Of a stretch of DNA of 64,000 bases, positions 52,043 through 61,345 are shown piece by piece. This stretch comes from PALSA-894 sp963757565 (GTDB lineage Bacteria > Pseudomonadota > Alphaproteobacteria > Rhizobiales > Xanthobacteraceae): assembly GCA_963757565.1 (NCBI GenBank), contig CAVWSB010000011.1, positions 1,240,001 through 1,304,000 of the forward strand. Direction: 5' to 3'. Every line of letters begins with the position of its first letter. The first letter of the stretch is position 1. The notes under the pieces were generated by a model. The model was given only the letters and a program-made list of their open reading frames with translations. It made no database searches and was not told where the DNA came from. A program made the position numbers and the translations under genes.

Positions 52043-52789
52043 TCAGGAGCGAGTTCCGTATGGTGGGCGCGGGATGTTCATATGCGCGGCGCGCAATGCC
52101 GCCGACCACCGTTCTCTCAGATCGTGAAAATAGGGCTCTCCCGGTTCGATCCGATACGATAACTCTGCCTCGCAGGTATCCCGCCGCGCGATCAGAATAT
52201 CGATCGGCATGCCGACGCCGAGGTTCGATCGCATGGTCGAATCCATCGAGATGAGGCTGATCTTGAGCGCGTCATAAAGGTCGGCGCCATGCGTAATGGC
52301 GCGATCGAGGACCGGCTTGCCGTATTTGTGCTCGCCGATCTGAAGATAGGGTGTGTCGACCGTGCACTCGATGAAGTTGCCCGCGCCGTACACCATGAAC
52401 AGGCGCATCTTCTCGCCCTTGATCTGGCCGGCGAACAGGAACGATACGTCGAAGTTCACGTCGGCCGCCTCGAGTGCGGCGCCCTCCAACTTGTGCACCT
52501 GACGGATTGCGTGGCCGATGCGCTGCGCCGCCTGGAACATGGTCGGCGCGTTGAGCAGCGTTTCAAGTTCCTTGGTCTCGGGGTTTTCCAGCCCCTCGGT
52601 CAGTGTTGAGACCACCGATTGGCTGACCGAAAGGTTGCCGGACGAGGCCAGTGCCATGATGCGCTGCCCCGGTACGCCGAAGACATGCAGCTTGCGGAAA
52701 GTCGAGACGTTGTCGAGGCCGGCATTGGTGCGCGTATCGGCGATCATGACGAGGCCGTCACGAACCAGAATCCCGCAACAATAGGTCAT
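52043..52789 (-). CDS. Anbu proteasome-type peptidase (ancestral beta subunit)
   Basis: The 248-residue protein starts MTYCCGILVRDGLVMIADTRTNAGLDNVSTFRKLHV, the Ntn-hydrolase fold of Anbu, where Thr2 becomes the N-terminal nucleophile after Met removal. D18 and K33-like residues (ADTRTNAG, FRKLHV) complete the usual proteasome triad. Anbu particles form open-ring oligomers and are soluble. Their substrates are not known. It is the last gene of the split cluster with transglutaminase, alpha-E and ATP-grasp genes at 53.6-58.7 kb. Confidence 0.9.
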   Translation of the reverse strand: MTYCCGILVRDGLVMIADTRTNAGLDNVSTFRKLHVFGVPGQRIMALASSGNLSVSQSVVSTLTEGLENPETKELETLLNAPTMFQAAQRIGHAIRQVHKLEGAALEAADVNFDVSFLFAGQIKGEKMRLFMVYGAGNFIECTVDTPYLQIGEHKYGKPVLDRAITHGADLYDALKISLISMDSTMRSNLGVGMPIDILIARRDTCEAELSYRIEPGEPYFHDLRERWSAALRAAHMNIPRPPYGTRS

Positions 52790-52888
52790 TTCAACTCAAA
52801 CCCCCCGGTGCCGGCGCGCGATCTTAGCCACAGCGATGGGCGGCGCAATGCGCTGAAACGAAGGAATTTGCGTTGGCGTTGGACCGCT

Positions 52889-53296
52889 TCAAAGGGCTGT
52901 CATGACCGCCGCGAGAGGGGTCGTGGCGCACCGCCGCAGCAGCCGCGCGTCCGCCGTGACAAGCCTGCACCCGCGCTGTTCCGCGAGCGCGAGATAGAAG
53001 CAGTCGTAGGCGGGATGTTTCAGGGCGATAGCAAGATTGAGCGCGCGATCCTTCAATTCACTCGCCGGCACCAGCTCGTGAAAATACTGTGCCGATTTCG
53101 CGACGAAATCGGTCACGGTTTCGAGCAAGGCATTACCGAATGTTGCCGATTTCCAAGCCACGTTGGTGAGTTCAACAATAACGAGGTCAGGCGCGATTAT
53201 CCGTTCGCCCGATGTCAGCAGGTCGGACGCGGCGTCGGCCTTATCCAAAGGGAGAAACCATCGCGCGGCTACGCTGGCGTCGACGACGACCGTCAT
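52889..53296 (-). CDS. VapC-type PIN-domain toxin
   Basis: The 135-residue protein has PIN-domain acids D6 (VVVDASVAARW), E42 (VIVELTNVAW), D98 (HPAYDCFYLALAE) and D116 (LVTADARLL), so the RNase active site is complete. It overlaps the antitoxin gene by 4 bases. It would cut tRNA or other RNA when free of its antitoxin. The module lies between the Anbu gene and the transglutaminase gene. Confidence 0.92.
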   Translation of the reverse strand: MTVVVDASVAARWFLPLDKADAASDLLTSGERIIAPDLVIVELTNVAWKSATFGNALLETVTDFVAKSAQYFHELVPASELKDRALNLAIALKHPAYDCFYLALAEQRGCRLVTADARLLRRCATTPLAAVMTAL

Positions 53297-53535
53297 TCCT
53301 CGACTTCATCGTCGCGGCCATGCCGAATTGCGGCCCGAACATCGAAGTTCTCAAGCGGCGGCATGGAAGCTCGCCATTTCCTAGACAGGGCGAGTTTCTC
53401 TTCGGGCGTGAGCGGGGCAGCGGCATTGATGACGTCGCGCAACTCCTGCTCAAGGGAGTGGCCCTTGATTTCGGCCTTGGTCTTCAGGCTGGCGATGACC
53501 TCATCGTCCAGATTGCGGACAAGAACCTGTCCCAT
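53293..53535 (-). CDS. FitA/VapB-type ribbon-helix-helix antitoxin
   Basis: The 80-residue protein starts MGQVLVRNLDDEVIASLKTKAEIKGHSLEQELRDVINAA, an RHH DNA-binding domain like FitA (plasmid-stability type). The C-terminal RASMPPLENFDVRAAIRHGRDDEVEE would wrap the toxin. It is first in the operon, with possible operators just upstream. Confidence 0.9.
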   Translation of the reverse strand: MGQVLVRNLDDEVIASLKTKAEIKGHSLEQELRDVINAAAPLTPEEKLALSRKWRASMPPLENFDVRAAIRHGRDDEVEE

Positions 53536-53552
53536 GCGGCGGCCACAGATTG

Positions 53553-53589
53553 ATTGATATCAATTATGATAGCGCGCGATTCCGCTATC
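53553..53589. promoter_or_regulatory. Palindromes upstream of the antitoxin gene
   Basis: ATTGATATCAAT (53553-53564) is a perfect 12-bp palindrome. GATAGCG (53568-53574) and CGCTATC (53583-53589) form another. Both lie 18-54 bases before the antitoxin start codon, as expected for an RHH autoregulatory operator, in a locally AT-rich stretch. Confidence 0.6.
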
Positions 53590-53602
53590 TAACAATAGGC
53601 CT

Positions 53603-54427
53603 TTAGCTCTGCACCTGCCGGGCGGCCTGATCGACCAGCACCCGCACCGCCATGCTCTCGGTCCCGCCGCCGCGCCGGGCGCCGCGCACCGGAGCGGCGC
53701 CGAGGTAGTCGAGGCCGACCGCGACGCGTACGTGCGCATCGGTCGCGCAGATCCCGTTGGCCGGGTCGAATGCGATCCACCCGATCGCGGGCACGTAGGC
53801 CTCCGCCCAGGCATGGCCGGCATCCTGCTGCACGATGCCGTCGACGCGGTGGATGTAGCCGCCGACGTAGCGCGCGGGAACGTCAAGATGGCGCGCGGCC
53901 GCGATGAACAGGTGTGTCAGGTCCTGGCACACGCCGCGTTTAAGCGCGAAGGCCTCCGCCGCAGTCGTCGTCGTGCGGGTCGGATCGGTGTCGAATGTCA
54001 TGTCGGTGTGAACGCGGGCGAGGAGCGCATGCAGCCGCGACAGGGTGTCGTCGCCTTGCGCCTTTGTCTCGCGCGCGAGTTGCGCGATCGCCCCATCGGG
54101 TTCGGTCAGGGGCGTAGCGCGCAGATAGAGGCTCGGGGGAAAGCGCTCGATTGCGCCGCGCACGATTCCGCCGGTGTCCTGTACGTCGACCTCGCCCTCG
54201 ACATAAACGCGAAGGTGGGTGAATGGGCCGTCGGTGCTAAAGGTGTGGGTGATGTTGCCGAAGGCATCCTCATGCTCGTCGAGCCGGCAATCCTCCGACA
54301 CATCGATCCGCCAGTGCACGACGTAATGGCCGTCATGGTTGCGCGGGGTCAGACGCAGGGTCTGGATCACGCCGTTGATCGGCGTGTCGTACTCGTAGCG
54401 GGTCTCGTGCGAAATCCGGATGCGCAT
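53603..54427 (-). CDS. Transglutaminase-like cysteine protein of the Anbu cluster
   Basis: The 274-residue protein has a beta-sandwich N-terminal domain (RISHETRYEYDTPINGVIQTLRLTPRNHDGHYV) and a transglutaminase core with C167 (RGVCQDLTHLF), H205 (GHAWAEAYV) and D221 (IAFDPANG). It probably forms or cleaves amide or isopeptide bonds. It lies next to the toxin module; in other genomes such genes sit beside Anbu, alpha-E and ATP-grasp genes. The substrate is unknown. Confidence 0.9.
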   Translation of the reverse strand: MRIRISHETRYEYDTPINGVIQTLRLTPRNHDGHYVVHWRIDVSEDCRLDEHEDAFGNITHTFSTDGPFTHLRVYVEGEVDVQDTGGIVRGAIERFPPSLYLRATPLTEPDGAIAQLARETKAQGDDTLSRLHALLARVHTDMTFDTDPTRTTTTAAEAFALKRGVCQDLTHLFIAAARHLDVPARYVGGYIHRVDGIVQQDAGHAWAEAYVPAIGWIAFDPANGICATDAHVRVAVGLDYLGAAPVRGARRGGGTESMAVRVLVDQAARQVQS

Positions 54428-54640
54428 AGGCGGGGATCATATCCAAGCCGGCGCGGCTGCAAAACGGCCCGACGCGACGTATCGGGTTGATTTTTGGCCC
54501 AGGGCTTCACAATTGGGCGCAAGCCACACTATACAGGCGCCGGTTCGCCGCATTGCGGCACAATCTGCCAGACATGGCTGTTGCATCGGAGTGCGGCCGG
54601 CCCCGTCGCTTCACCTGTTGCGCGCGCGCGCCCCGAATGA

Positions 54641-56264
54641 ATGCCCATGCTTGACGCCACGCAGATCCAGACCACCACGCGCCCCGCGCAGCCGCTTTCC
54701 GCGCCGCGGCGGACATTCGCGATCATTTCGCACCCCGACGCCGGCAAGACCACGCTGACCGAGAAGCTGCTGCAGTTCGGCGGCGCGATCCAGATGGCCG
54801 GGCAGGTGAGGGCGCGCGGTAACGCACGCCGGACCCGCTCCGACTGGCTCGCGATCGAACAGGCCCGCGGCATTTCGGTCACGTCATCGGTGATGACGTT
54901 CGAGCACAATGGCGTTGTGTTCAACCTGCTCGACACGCCAGGCCATGCCGATTTCAGCGAGGACACCTACCGAACCCTGAGCGCAGTCGACGCCGCCGTG
55001 ATGGTGATCGACGCCGCGAAGGGCATCGAGAGCCAGACGCGCAAGCTGTTCGAGGTGTGCCGCCTGCGCGACATTCCGATCATCACCTTCATCAACAAGA
55101 TCGATCGGGAGGGACACGATCCGCTCGCGCTACTGGACGAGATTTCATCCGGGCTCGCGCTGGACCTGACCTTGCTCACCTGGCCGGTCGGCATGGGTGT
55201 CGATTTCCGCGGCACGCTCGATGTCGCGAATGCGCGATTGCTGATGCCGAAACAAGTCCGAACGGAACTCGTTCGGCCGAACCGAGCAACTGAAAAACCT
55301 TCAGGCGCTCTCTCCGCATCCGGAAATCGAGGATCGCATTACGCAGCCGGCGCTCGAGAGCCTCGAGCTATGCATGAGTGACCTGCCGCCGTTCGACGTG
55401 AAAGCCTTTCTGGAGGGCCATCTGTCGCCCGTGATCTTCGGCAGCGCGCTGAAGGATTTCGGCGTGACGGAACTGCTCGATTGCCTCAGCCGATGGGCGC
55501 CGGACGCATTGCCGCGCAAGACCACGACGCGCATCGTCGAGCCGCAGGAGAGCACGGTCAGCGCGTTCGTGTTCAAGGTACAGGCCAACATGGACCCCAA
55601 CCACCGCGACCGCATCGCGTTCGTGCGGCTGTGCTCGGGCAAGTTCAAGCGCGGCATGCGCCTGTTCAACGTGCGTGAGAAGAAACCGATGAACGTCGCC
55701 GCGCCGATCTTCTTCTTCGCCCAACAGCGCGAGACAATCGACGAGGCTTTCCCCGGCGACATCGTCGGCATTCCAAACCACGGGACATTGCACGTTGGCG
55801 ACAGCCTGACCGAAGGCGAGACGCTGCAGTTCACCGGTATTCCGAATTTCGCACCGGAGATCCTGCGCCGTGTCGTGCTGGAAGATGCGATGCGAGCCAA
55901 GCAGCTGAACAAGGCGCTGAACGATCTGGCCGAAGAGGGTGTCATCCAGACGTTCCGGCCGATCGACGGCTCATGGCCGATCCTTGGCGCGGTCGGCGCC
56001 CTGCAGCTCGACGTGCTGGTGTCGAGGCTCAAGGCTGAGTACGGCGTTTCGATTAGGCTCGAAGCCGCACCCTACGAAACGGCGCGTTGGGTCGTGAGCG
56101 AAAAGGAAGGCGCGGTCGCGCGCTTCCGCAGCGAGAATGGCTCAGGCATCGCCGAGGACAGGAATGAGTCGCTGGTGTTTCTGGCGCGGAACGCCTGGAC
56201 GCTCAATCGGGCAATCGAGGAATACCCGGATATCCAATTCCTGAACACGCGCGAGCGACGCTAA
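54641..56264 (+). CDS. prfC: Peptide chain release factor 3 (frameshifted)
   Basis: RF3 is a GTPase that recycles RF1 and RF2 on the ribosome. G1 is SHPDAGKTTLTEKLL (about residues 30-44), G3 DTPGHADFSEDTYR, and G4 FINKIDREGHDP. The C-terminal EF-G-like domains include FVFKVQANMDPNHRDRIAFVRLCSGKF and VLEDAMRAKQLNKAL. The frame shifts at 55250-55252 in AAA: removing one A gives MPNKSERNSFGRTEQLKNLQ, the normal RF3 sequence. It is on the opposite strand from its neighbours and splits the Anbu cluster. A second ATG at 54647 is possible. Confidence 0.93.
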
Positions 56265-56328
56265 GCGTCTTGCGCGCTTCTGCGGTTGCGCACGGACTTT
56301 CCGAAAACGATCCGCGCTGGATCACGCG

Positions 56329-57270
56329 TTAAAGCAAGTATTGCTCCGTGATCAGTGCGCCCAGCTTGTTGTTGTCGGCGATAAATCCGCCGATAAACTC
56401 ATGCAGGCCGCTCTTGAAGATTTCCTCCATGCGGCTGTTTTCAAGCCGGGTGCGGACCGATCGGGCGTGACGCTGCGCCTGCCCCTGCCGACCGTAGGCG
56501 CGCGCGATGTTGTCCATGTGCTCCACGAGGTGCGCGTAGCAGCTCGCCAGCGAGCGGGGCATCTGGTCGTTCAGGATCAAAAGGTCGGCGATCAGCCAGG
56601 GCTTGAGGCTTTCGCGATAGACCCAGTGATAGGCGGTCAGAGCGGAGACCGAACGCAGGATCGCGGCCCACTGGAAGTAGTCGAGTGGCCCGCCGACATG
56701 CTCCTGCGGCGGCAGCAGCAGGTGATACTTCACGTCGAGGATGCGCGCGGTGTTGTCGGCGCGCTCCATGAACACCCCGAGGCGCGAGAACCAGTAGGCA
56801 TCGTTGCGCAGCATCGTGCGGTAGGCCGAGCCGTCGAACCGCAACGAGGATTCCTGGACCCAGCGCAGGAAGGTCGCAAACTGCTCGCGCGATGCGGGAC
56901 CCGAGCCGAGCTTTTGCAATTCGAGCCAGGTCCCGTTGATGGCGTCCCACATCTCCATCGTCAGCGCGGTGCGCACCGAGCGCGCGTTGGAGCGCGCGAC
57001 CTCGAAGCAGGAGCGGATCGAGGAGGGATTGTCCGGCGAGAACGCGAGGAAGTCGGTGACGGTCTGCTCGTTTGCCTCCTTGTGCGCGGAGAAAAAGCCC
57101 GCCGCGCAGCCCGCGGTTGCGACCGCCGATTCCCATTCGTTGGTGGTACCGCCCTCGGATGTCGGCACGGCTGCGAGGCGCTGCGTCGCTTCAAGGATGC
57201 GCGCGAGATATTCCGCGCGCTCCACGTAGCGCGCCAGCCAGTACATGTTGTCGGCGGTGCGGGAGAGCAT
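56329..57270 (-). CDS. Alpha-E domain protein of the Anbu cluster
   Basis: The 313-residue all-helical protein starts MLSRTADNMYWLARYVERAEYLARILEATQRL, the signature of the alpha-E family. DNTARILDVKYHLLLPPQ and YAHLVEHMDNIARAYGRQGQAQ follow. It is thought to work with circularly permuted ATP-grasp ligases in peptide formation or modification. It begins 2 bases after that ligase gene stops and must be co-transcribed with it. Confidence 0.92.
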   Translation of the reverse strand: MLSRTADNMYWLARYVERAEYLARILEATQRLAAVPTSEGGTTNEWESAVATAGCAAGFFSAHKEANEQTVTDFLAFSPDNPSSIRSCFEVARSNARSVRTALTMEMWDAINGTWLELQKLGSGPASREQFATFLRWVQESSLRFDGSAYRTMLRNDAYWFSRLGVFMERADNTARILDVKYHLLLPPQEHVGGPLDYFQWAAILRSVSALTAYHWVYRESLKPWLIADLLILNDQMPRSLASCYAHLVEHMDNIARAYGRQGQAQRHARSVRTRLENSRMEEIFKSGLHEFIGGFIADNNKLGALITEQYLL

Positions 57271-57272
57271 GC

Positions 57273-58691
57273 TTAGTTGTCCAGCACCCAGGTGTCTTTC
57301 GTGCCGCCACCCTGGCTCGAATTGACCACGAGCGATCCGGCCTTCAATGCGACGCGCGTGAGCCCGCCCGGCACGATGCGGATGCGGTCGCGACCTGTAA
57401 GCACGAACGGACGCAGATCGACGTGGCGCGGTGCGAGCCCTTCCTCCACCAGCGTCGGCACGGTGGAGAGCGCGAGCGTCGGTTGGGCGATGAAGCCGCG
57501 CGGATCGCGCTTGAGCTTTTCGCGAAAGGCTTCGATCGCGAGCTTGTCGGCCTTCGGACCGATCAGCATGCCATAGCCGCCCGAGCCGTGGACCTCCTTC
57601 ACGACCAGTTCGGAGAGATTGTCGAGCACATAAGAGAGATGCTCGGCCTCGCGGCAGCGCCAGGTCGGCACGTTTTTCAGAATTGGCTCTTCGCCGAGAT
57701 AGAATTTCACGATCTCGGGCATGTAGCTGTAAACCGCCTTGTCGTCGGCGACGCCAGTGCCGACCGCATTGGCGAGCGTGACGTTGCCGGCGATATAGGC
57801 CGACATGATGCCGGGCACGCCGAGCGCGCTATCGGGACGGAACGAGAGCGGATCGAGGAAATCGTCGTCGATGCGCCGATAGATGACGTCCACGCGCTTC
57901 AACCCTTCGGTCGTGCGCATGTAGACGATCTCACCTTTCACGATCAGATCGCGACCCTCGACCAGGTCGATCCCGAGCTTGTCGGCCAGGAATGAGTGCT
58001 CGTAATAGGCCGAGTTGTAGATGCCGGGCGTGAGGAGCACGACAGTCGGCTCCGAGGCGGCGGTGATCGGCGCAACGGACTTGAGCGTCGCCAGCAATTC
58101 ATCAGGATAGTTCTCGACCGGCGCAACGCGGTGGCGCGCGAACAGGTCGGGAAAGAGCCGCAGCATGATCTCCCGGTTCTCCAGCATGTAGGAGACACCG
58201 GAGGGCGTGCGCGCATTGTCCTCGAGTACATAGAAGGTGTCGGCATCGACGCGCACGATGTCGATGCCGGCGATGAACACGTAAATGTCGTGCGGGACGC
58301 GCTGGCCGTTCATCTCCGGACGAAAGACAGGATTCTGGAAGACCAGGTCTTCGGGCACAATGCCGGCGCGCAGCACCTCGCGCTTGGTGTAGATGTCCTT
58401 GATGTAGAGATTGATCGCCTTGGTGCGCTGTTCGAGGCCGCGCTTGACTGTCTCCCATTCCTTGGCGGCAAGGATGCGAGGCACGACATCGAACGGGATC
58501 AGCCGCTCGGTCGACTCCGACTCCCCGTAGACCGCGAAGGTGATGCCGATGCGGCGGAACAGGAGTTCTGCCTCCCGTCGGCGCTGTTGCAGTACTTCGG
58601 GCGGAACTTTGCCGAGCCAGCCAGCCAATTCCTGGTACGCGGGCCGCGTGAGCCCATCCGTACCGTTCATCTCGTCGAATGCGACCGACAT
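57273..58691 (-). CDS. Circularly permuted type-2 ATP-grasp ligase of the Anbu cluster
   Basis: The 472-residue protein has the circularly permuted ATP-grasp pattern: GITFAVYGESESTERLIPFDVVPRILAAKEW, NARTPSGVSYMLENREIMLRLFPDLF, LTPGIYNSAYYEHSFLADKLGIDLVEGRDLIV, and KEVHGSGGYGMLIGP near the end. It should use ATP to activate a carboxylate and join it to an amine, making a peptide or tag. It is the first gene of the minus-strand pair with alpha-E. Confidence 0.92.
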   Translation of the reverse strand: MSVAFDEMNGTDGLTRPAYQELAGWLGKVPPEVLQQRRREAELLFRRIGITFAVYGESESTERLIPFDVVPRILAAKEWETVKRGLEQRTKAINLYIKDIYTKREVLRAGIVPEDLVFQNPVFRPEMNGQRVPHDIYVFIAGIDIVRVDADTFYVLEDNARTPSGVSYMLENREIMLRLFPDLFARHRVAPVENYPDELLATLKSVAPITAASEPTVVLLTPGIYNSAYYEHSFLADKLGIDLVEGRDLIVKGEIVYMRTTEGLKRVDVIYRRIDDDFLDPLSFRPDSALGVPGIMSAYIAGNVTLANAVGTGVADDKAVYSYMPEIVKFYLGEEPILKNVPTWRCREAEHLSYVLDNLSELVVKEVHGSGGYGMLIGPKADKLAIEAFREKLKRDPRGFIAQPTLALSTVPTLVEEGLAPRHVDLRPFVLTGRDRIRIVPGGLTRVALKAGSLVVNSSQGGGTKDTWVLDN

Positions 58692-59006
58692 TCAGACTTG
58701 GCCCTCAGCGCTCGGAAGAGCGGGTTCCCTGGCGCATGTTAGGTGCAATCCCCGCGCCAAAGGAAGGGACCTTCGGCATGGCCCGCATAGTTCCAGTACG
58801 GACTGTTCTTGCACAATTCCTGAGCGTCCGCTGGTGCGCCATTGAGCATGCGCACCGGCCCCCTACCGATTGAAACAGTTGAGACCAAACGTGAAGTAAA
58901 TGTGAAACCTTATTCCGCGATGCCCCGGCACAAAATGGAGTTCCAAGCGTTGTTTGTCCAGGCGCACTGTTGGGGTGCGTCGGGTTCAAGGAAAGCGGGG
59001 TGGAAG
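58692..59006. other. Intergenic region before the response regulator
   Basis: The 315 bases between divergent genes carry no obvious gene. The response-regulator frame stays open up to 58842, but its N-terminal part lacks family likeness. A Rho-type or sigma-E-type element cannot be singled out. Confidence 0.4.
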
Positions 59007-59417
59007 ATGGCCAGTCAATTCCCAGCTGACCGAAAGTCTCCCGTCGCATTGATCGTCGAGGACGATCCCGATCTGCGGGAGCTGAGCGCGGCGCTGATGG
59101 AGGAAACCGACCTGCGCGTGGTCGAATGTGTCGACGCGGAGGCGGCGATGACCTTCCTGGCACATGAAGGGCAGGACGTTGCACTGGTGTTTTCCGATAT
59201 CAGGCTGCCCGGCGAACTCGACGGTGTCGATCTCGCGCGGCGGGTGAAGGCTCTCTGGCCCCATATCGCGGTCGTTGTGACCTCCGGCTTCGAGCTACGT
59301 CGGCCAGAGCGTCTTCCGGATAACGTGACATTCATGCCGAAGCCTTGGCTCGCGCTCGACGTTTTGATGCAGGCCGAGAAGGCGTCAGACTGGATGCAAC
59401 GAGCACGGCCGATCTAA
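59007..59417 (+). CDS. Stand-alone response regulator receiver protein
   Basis: The 136-residue protein is one CheY-like receiver domain: acidic pair E18-D19-D20 (VALIVEDDPDLREL), phosphoacceptor D64 (VFSDIRLPG), T92/S93 (VVTSG) and K112 (FMPKPW). There is no output domain, so it acts through another protein. The ATG at 59007 is preferred; an upstream start at 58842 would add 55 residues unlike any receiver. No histidine kinase adjoins it. Confidence 0.87.
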   Translation: MASQFPADRKSPVALIVEDDPDLRELSAALMEETDLRVVECVDAEAAMTFLAHEGQDVALVFSDIRLPGELDGVDLARRVKALWPHIAVVVTSGFELRRPERLPDNVTFMPKPWLALDVLMQAEKASDWMQRARPI

Positions 59418-59424
59418 CGGCCGA

Positions 59425-61282
59425 TCAAAGGACCATGACATCGTTCTCCGGTTGGGCCGCATAGAGCCGCGCCACCTCGGCCGCGCGGCGCTCCAGTGCA
59501 AGGCGCTGGTTGATGTACCCCTTGTCCGTGATCTCGTTGGCATCGATCGACGGCGTATCGGGAAGCAGCAGCACCCGTGCGATGCGCTCGGACGAGCCCC
59601 GATGCGTTGCGTTCCATTGCGCGAACGCGCGGCGGACATGCTCACGGACGATGTGATGGCAGGCGAGATCGCTCAGGGCCGCTGGCGCGCCTTCGCCGAT
59701 TAATTTCTGGCAGCCAGCCGCATTGAGCCAGCACAGGAGTCCGACAAACTCCCCGTCCGCGCCGGCAACGATCGCGTCCTGCAGCACCGGTGAGCAGGCG
59801 GCTAGCACGCCGACGCGCAGGCTCCCGACATGCACCCAGGTTCCCGTGGTGAGCTTGAAGTCCTCCGCGAGACGGCCATCGAACACGATGCCCTGAGAAG
59901 GATCGGCCTCATCGGCGAACCTGACCGCATCGCCGGGGCAGTAGAAGCCTTCTGCATCGAAGGCGGCTGCCGCGAGATCCGGGCGCTTGAAATAACCCGG
60001 CGCAATGTTCGGCCCGCGGACGCGAATTTCCAGCTTGCCGCCGCTCGGGACGAGCTTCATCTCGACCCCCGGGGCCGGCAGGCCGACGTTGCCGGCGCGG
60101 TCGATCAGGAAATGTGCGGCGGTTGCGAGAGGCGCGGTCTCGGTCGTACCCCATGACGAGGACATCGGGATGCGATGACCGGTGGTGCGTACAGCGACCG
60201 CTTCAAGCCGCTCCCACAGATCCTGCGGGAGCGCGGCGCCCGCATAGAAGATCAGTCGCAAGTTCTTGAAAAACGAGCGCGCCAATGTCTCGTCGCGCTC
60301 AAGCTGCGGCAGCAGCGCCGCATAGCCGGCCGGGACATTGAAATAAATCGTCGGCGAGATTTCGCTGAGATTGCGCACCGTCTCGCCGACCATGGCAGGC
60401 AGGGGACGGCCGCCGTCGATGACAAGTGTGCCGGCGTGGCGCAGCACCATGTTGAAGTTGTGGTTGCCGCCAAACGTATGATTCCACGGCAGCCAGTCCA
60501 CGAGTGTCAGGGGTTGTTCGGCAAGGAACGGCCAGCATTGCAACGCCTGCTGCTGGTTCGCGGCGAGCATGCCGTGGGTGTTGATGACGCCCTTGGGCAG
60601 GCCGGTCGAGCCGGAGGTGAACAGGATTTTCGCGATCGTGTCCGCGTGCGTGGAGGCCGCTGCCTTCTCGACAGCGGCGTTGACCGGTGTGCGGGTGAGA
60701 TCGTCGAACAACGTCACATGAAGGCCTGCGCCATTGCGGCTCGCGACGATCTCAGCGCCGCCATGGATCGCCGCGAGCGCTTTCTCGAATGGCGCCGTGT
60801 CGGCCACATAGATTAGGCCGGGTTGTAGCAGTTCGGCGATATGCCTGAGCTTGGCGAAGTCCTGGCTTTGCAGCGAGTACGCAACCGAGATCGGCGCGAC
60901 CGGAACGCCAGCCGTATACCCCGCGAGCATCAGCAGCGCGTGGTCGATGGCGTTGGCGGACAGGATCATCATGGGTCGCTCAGCCGAAAGGCCGCGCTCA
61001 AGCAAAGCCGCCGCCAGTGCGTCGACCGTTCGCCGCGCATCCGCATAGGTCAGCTTGCGCCAGCCATCGGCCGTGCGCTCCTGCAGGAAAACGCGCGACG
61101 GCTGCGACTTCGACTGCCGCGCGAAAAAGCCGTGCGAGGCTTGGATCGTAGTCGCCAAGTGGGACCGGAGAAGCGAGGCGGATTGTGCCGTCCGGATCGA
61201 TCGTACGGGCCACGCGCGCGGGCGCAAACGCGATTGGCCGGTGCGGGGCTGCGGCCGCGGGATTGCGGGCAACTTCGTTCAT
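59425..61282 (-). CDS. Feruloyl-CoA synthetase-like acyl-CoA ligase (frameshifted near N-terminus)
   Basis: The protein of about 618 residues is an ANL-superfamily ligase. Motifs: KILFTSGSTGLPKGVINTH (P-loop), SSSWGTTETAPLAT, RVRGPNIAPGYFKRPDL, and a GDAVRF...DGRLAEDFKLTTGTWVHVG block typical of feruloyl-CoA synthases. It would activate a hydroxycinnamate-like acid with ATP and CoA. The start ATG at 61282 begins MNEVARNPAAAAPHRPIAFAPARVARTIDPDG; a +1 shift near 61148 joins it to HGFFARQSKSQPSRVFLQ. No ech or vdh partner genes follow it. Confidence 0.85.
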
Positions 61283-61345
61283 AGGGCGGCTTCCCCCGGC
61301 GGTTTGTTGATGCATTATAGCGCGCGATCGCAAAAGGACACGCCA

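Noticed and set aside
56288..56332. Possible third GCATGATC-type repeat after prfC
   Set aside because: Only a short CCGAAAAC stretch and a GATC resemble the repeat; the arms do not pair.
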